From assembly GCF_009848495.1 (NCBI RefSeq), contig NZ_WWEP01000034.1, forward strand, positions 1 through 64,000: 64,000 nt of DNA, read 5' to 3'. Origin of the DNA: Flavobacterium sp. MK4S-17 (lineage in GTDB: Bacteria; Bacteroidota; Bacteroidia; Flavobacteriales; Flavobacteriaceae). The notes under the pieces were generated by a model, which saw only the letters and a program-made list of their open reading frames with translations, did not search any database and was not told the origin of the DNA. The position numbers were made by a program, and so were the translations under genes. Position 1 is the stretch's first letter, and each line of letters begins with the position of its first letter. This document shows, one piece after another, positions 61,690-64,000 of this stretch.

Positions 61690-63381
61690 CTATTTAATAT
61701 TAAATATTTGTTCCAGAATTTTTATTGTTATAAGGTAGGTAGGTTTTACACCCGTGGTACCAAGGCCTCCCGAAGCTAACGTACTACCCGTTTCCAACGG
61801 GTTATCAGAGGCATAATACGCATAACGCACCTTTACATCAGGATTGATGCTTTTTCTTATTTTAGATGCCGACTGTACCGCTTTCTGGTAATAAGCTCCC
61901 TCCATTTCAAGGCCTATAACTCCCCAGGTTGATTGGTTAAAGAATTTAAGCAAATCCTTATTTTGCAATGATGTACCCAAAACAGTAACCATTGGGCCAC
62001 TGTAAACAGGTATTCCCTGTCCTTCAAACATTTCGGGCTTAAGCTCATTTTCAAAAGGATAATTATCGCCTGTACCCTCATTTATGTGTGCAGAAGGAAT
62101 CATAATATCCCCCTTATTGCCTTCAAGTATACCGGCTTTACCCATAATAGAAACCGATTCTACATTAACAAATGTTTTTGTACCGCTTTCCTTGTAAGGC
62201 TTCAAGAGCTCATCAATTGTTTCATAAGCCTGCTCCCCAAAAGCATAGTCCATTACAATAATAACAGGTTTGTTATCATCCTTAAGGTTTGCTGTAGGAA
62301 AGGCACTTTTTGCAAAATCAATTTTTGCCGAATCAAAAATCTGCACATCAATATTGGTACCTGATGTATCAGGCATGGCAATCATGCCGTTTTTAAGTGC
62401 ATATTCCTCAACCTTGTTGCGTATTTCGTTATTACCTGACTTGCTTAGGTCTTCATAAATAATAAAATCTGCTTTATCTTTATATTTTGCTTTATGCACA
62501 TAGGGTGCATATATCGAGTTCATTACACTGTGCATATTGGCACTTATAATGTGTATTGGCCTTTGCAGTAAGCCGTTTTGTTTTAAAACAGCCTTTATAT
62601 TATCAGCCCAAATTTCACCGTGAATATGGTGCCCGAGCCTCTCCCTTAATATAGGGCTAAAGGTAATGGCTCTTTTTGGCCCACCAAGTGCTTCTTCAAT
62701 GGCCAGTTTGCCCAGCCAGTAAATTACATGCAGGAACCTGTCCGGCGCTTCCTGTGTGGCAAAAGCATCATAAATATCGGTTACCTCGGCAAATGTGCGC
62801 CCTAAGATATTAGATACGTGCGAAATTGCCTTTTCCCTCTCAACAAGGTTCAGCTTTTTGCCTTGCAGTATAACCTGCTCAAGCTTTATCCAGTCGCGGG
62901 TAAGTTCACCGCTGTCATCCACCAGCACCCTGTTTTTAATTTTATGCGATTCAATAAAAATAAAGGTAAGGTGGGTAAGTATATCATAAATATCCGAGCG
63001 GCCACGGGTAATTTCAACATTCATCTGCTCCTCATCAATACGGTAGCAGTTACGCCTTCTTTTAGGTGGTATTATAGCCTTAAAATGCGATTTTGAATAT
63101 CCCTCGTCTGACGTAAGGTTTATAAAACGGCACTCTTCAATACCGATGGGCAAACGTTCAATAACATATAAAAGCCCGTTAAGTTCGGCTTTTTCTTCGG
63201 CTATAGAGCCGTATATTTCCGGGCGTAGTGACAGTAGTGCCTCCCTTAGCGTTTCTCCCGAAACACCCATTGGCTTGTAAAAGCCCCTGTTAAACAGGTG
63301 CCTCATTGTTATGTATAAACGCTCAATGGCAGCAGACGATTCCTGTGCCCTTGTGCGTGTTATATTTTTAATTCTCTGCAT
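61690..63381 (-). CDS. Conserved protein of unknown function (DUF6909-like)
   Basis: A 563-residue cytoplasmic protein without signal or membrane helix, which I believe is the Bacteroidota family called DUF6909. The N-terminal ~150 residues are helical and charged. The C-terminal half contains PVIIVMDYAFGEQAYETIDE, VESVSIMGKAGILEGNKGDI and LEMEGAYYQKAVQSA. The last resembles the EMEA/EMEGAA segment of nucleoside phosphorylases, and VNVESVSIMGKAG may be a phosphate loop. That similarity is only local. An exact -7 box lies upstream. Confidence 0.75.
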   Translation of the reverse strand: MQRIKNITRTRAQESSAAIERLYITMRHLFNRGFYKPMGVSGETLREALLSLRPEIYGSIAEEKAELNGLLYVIERLPIGIEECRFINLTSDEGYSKSHFKAIIPPKRRRNCYRIDEEQMNVEITRGRSDIYDILTHLTFIFIESHKIKNRVLVDDSGELTRDWIKLEQVILQGKKLNLVEREKAISHVSNILGRTFAEVTDIYDAFATQEAPDRFLHVIYWLGKLAIEEALGGPKRAITFSPILRERLGHHIHGEIWADNIKAVLKQNGLLQRPIHIISANMHSVMNSIYAPYVHKAKYKDKADFIIYEDLSKSGNNEIRNKVEEYALKNGMIAMPDTSGTNIDVQIFDSAKIDFAKSAFPTANLKDDNKPVIIVMDYAFGEQAYETIDELLKPYKESGTKTFVNVESVSIMGKAGILEGNKGDIMIPSAHINEGTGDNYPFENELKPEMFEGQGIPVYSGPMVTVLGTSLQNKDLLKFFNQSTWGVIGLEMEGAYYQKAVQSASKIRKSINPDVKVRYAYYASDNPLETGSTLASGGLGTTGVKPTYLITIKILEQIFNIK

Positions 63382-63406
63382 TTTTCTTCTTTTCTTTTAC
63401 TCCCCG

Positions 63407-63414
63407 CAAATGTA
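63407..63414 (-). promoter_or_regulatory. Promoter -7 box of the DUF6909-like gene
   Basis: On the minus strand TACATTTG, an exact match to TAnnTTTG, 25 bases before the start codon. No TTG at the -33 position, so only the -7 part is supported. Confidence 0.45.
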
Positions 63415-63449
63415 GGATTTATTTTTTTAGTTAAATATAGTTAAGTCTT

Positions 63450-64000
63450 TTACGATTTTATCAGGTTTTCCTTTTCAAGTATTTCCGCTATCTTCCTGTC
63501 ATTGCTAAGGCGTGGCAGTTTGTTTTGCCCGCCCAGTTTACCGATTGATTTCATATATCCCGCAAAGCCATTTTTTACCACAGGGGTTAACACAGCGGTG
63601 CGCAGAATGTTACCTGCAATTAGGTCGTCATAATATACATTCTGGGTACGCATGGCTTTATCCAGCCTTAATGCAAAATCAGTAATGTTTTCCGGTGCTT
63701 TGTCAAACTCTATAAACCACTCATGGTAAGGCAGCCCATTGGCCGGGTTAATCTGTGGTGCTACCGTAAATTCATTCACTACTACCCCTGTACCTTCCAC
63801 TGCTTCCTTTAGTGCAAGTTCCACTTCCTTGCCAATTACATGCTCGCCAAATGCCGATATATAATGCTTTATCCTGCCCGAAACTATAACCCTGTATGGG
63901 CTTAACGATGTAAACTGTACCGTATCGCCTATATTGTAGGCCCACAGCCCTGCATTTGTAGAAATAATAAGTGCATAATTTACGCCCAGTTCCACTTCGC
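63450..64000 (-). CDS. GH3 family acyl-acid-amido synthetase-like protein, C-terminal part (cut by window edge)
   Basis: The last ~183 residues of a GH3 auxin-responsive promoter family protein, an adenylate-forming enzyme superfamily. The visible part has ELGVNYALIISTNAGLWAYN, GDTVQFTSLSPYRVIVSGR, IKHYISAFGEHVIGKEVE and the C-terminal QNKLPRLSNDRKIAEILEKE. The sequence continues past base 64000, so an apparent GTG near the edge is an internal codon, not a start. In plants these join amino acids to hormones; the bacterial substrates are unknown. It is just upstream of the DUF6909-like gene. Confidence 0.85.
   Translation of the reverse strand, partial: EVELGVNYALIISTNAGLWAYNIGDTVQFTSLSPYRVIVSGRIKHYISAFGEHVIGKEVELALKEAVEGTGVVVNEFTVAPQINPANGLPYHEWFIEFDKAPENITDFALRLDKAMRTQNVYYDDLIAGNILRTAVLTPVVKNGFAGYMKSIGKLGGQNKLPRLSNDRKIAEILEKENLIKS

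Noticed and set aside
1..64000. CRISPR arrays, tRNA or rRNA genes, insertion sequences, integrases and prophage genes.
   Set aside because: I found no regularly spaced repeats, no cloverleaf-like gap, and no transposase, integrase or phage structural gene; nearly all sequence is coding with short gaps.

Overview
The window comes from a member of the Bacteroidota, almost certainly a Flavobacterium-like member of the Flavobacteriaceae. The evidence is the gliding lipoprotein GldH, the type IX secretion/gliding protein SprE (PorW), an ATP synthase operon without beta and epsilon subunits, many Flavobacteriaceae-specific unknown families, no obvious Shine-Dalgarno sequences, and repeated promoter -7 boxes of the Bacteroidota form TAnnTTTG. 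It is mostly a chromosomal backbone with one long surface-polysaccharide region. Genes are densely packed, no gap exceeds 300 bases, and I see no rRNA, tRNA, CRISPR array, transposase or phage gene.

Region 1 (1-7000, mostly minus strand) holds a ricT-gldH-PBP1A operon. It is followed by a trhO tRNA hydroxylase that carries an extra C-terminal beta domain, and by a solitary AT-rich Shedu-like (DUF4263) nuclease, probably an anti-phage gene, inserted next to recA. Region 2 (7000-15400, mostly plus) has recA, a small lipoprotein, and an ECF sigma factor overlapping a protein that appears to span both membranes: cytoplasmic anti-sigma-like head, one inner-membrane helix, long disordered linker and C-terminal outer-membrane barrel. 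Then come an acyltransferase, trpS, dprA, an HU/SPOR protein and an acyl-CoA thioesterase. Region 3 (15400-21750, minus) is one long operon: flippase, dut, sugar nucleotidyltransferase, TPR protein, DUF4292 lipoprotein and an EnvC-like amidase activator. A secreted S9 peptidase follows on the plus strand.

Region 4 (24000-32900, minus) runs sprE, bactofilin, atpZ, a small membrane protein, then atpB-E-F-H-A-G, ending in a strong terminator. Region 5 (33000-37550, minus) is a PadR regulator with three tandem paralogous membrane proteins sharing one N-terminal helical domain, followed by an ABC permease and ATPase. A palindrome lies in the padR promoter. Region 6 (37650-43700) has a PaaE-like flavo-iron-sulfur reductase, a GT9 glycosyltransferase, a DUF4254 protein, upp, two unknown membrane proteins and purD.

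Region 7 (43700-61700) builds surface polysaccharide. The minus strand carries UDP-glucuronate decarboxylase and the priming UndP-sugar transferase. The plus strand is a cluster of WcaI-like GT4, GDP-mannose 3,5-epimerase, flippase, GT2, methyltransferase, two GT-C type membrane proteins and a Wzy-like polymerase. A reversed GT4 and a lipoprotein gene, an O-antigen ligase-like gene, and a minus-strand rmlC-rmlD-wzz operon follow. Together they suggest a Wzx/Wzy polymer possibly using xylose, L-galactose and L-rhamnose precursors, but rmlA and rmlB are not here. Region 8 (61690-64000, minus) holds a DUF6909-like protein and the C-terminal part of a GH3-family protein cut by the window edge.

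The observations I find most worth checking are the trans-envelope sigma/anti-sigma pair, the TrhO fusion whose extra domain resembles the C-terminal domain of the parallel enzyme TrhP, the plant-like GDP-mannose 3,5-epimerase, the Shedu nuclease, and a perfect 27-base inverted repeat that forms the tails of two convergent genes.
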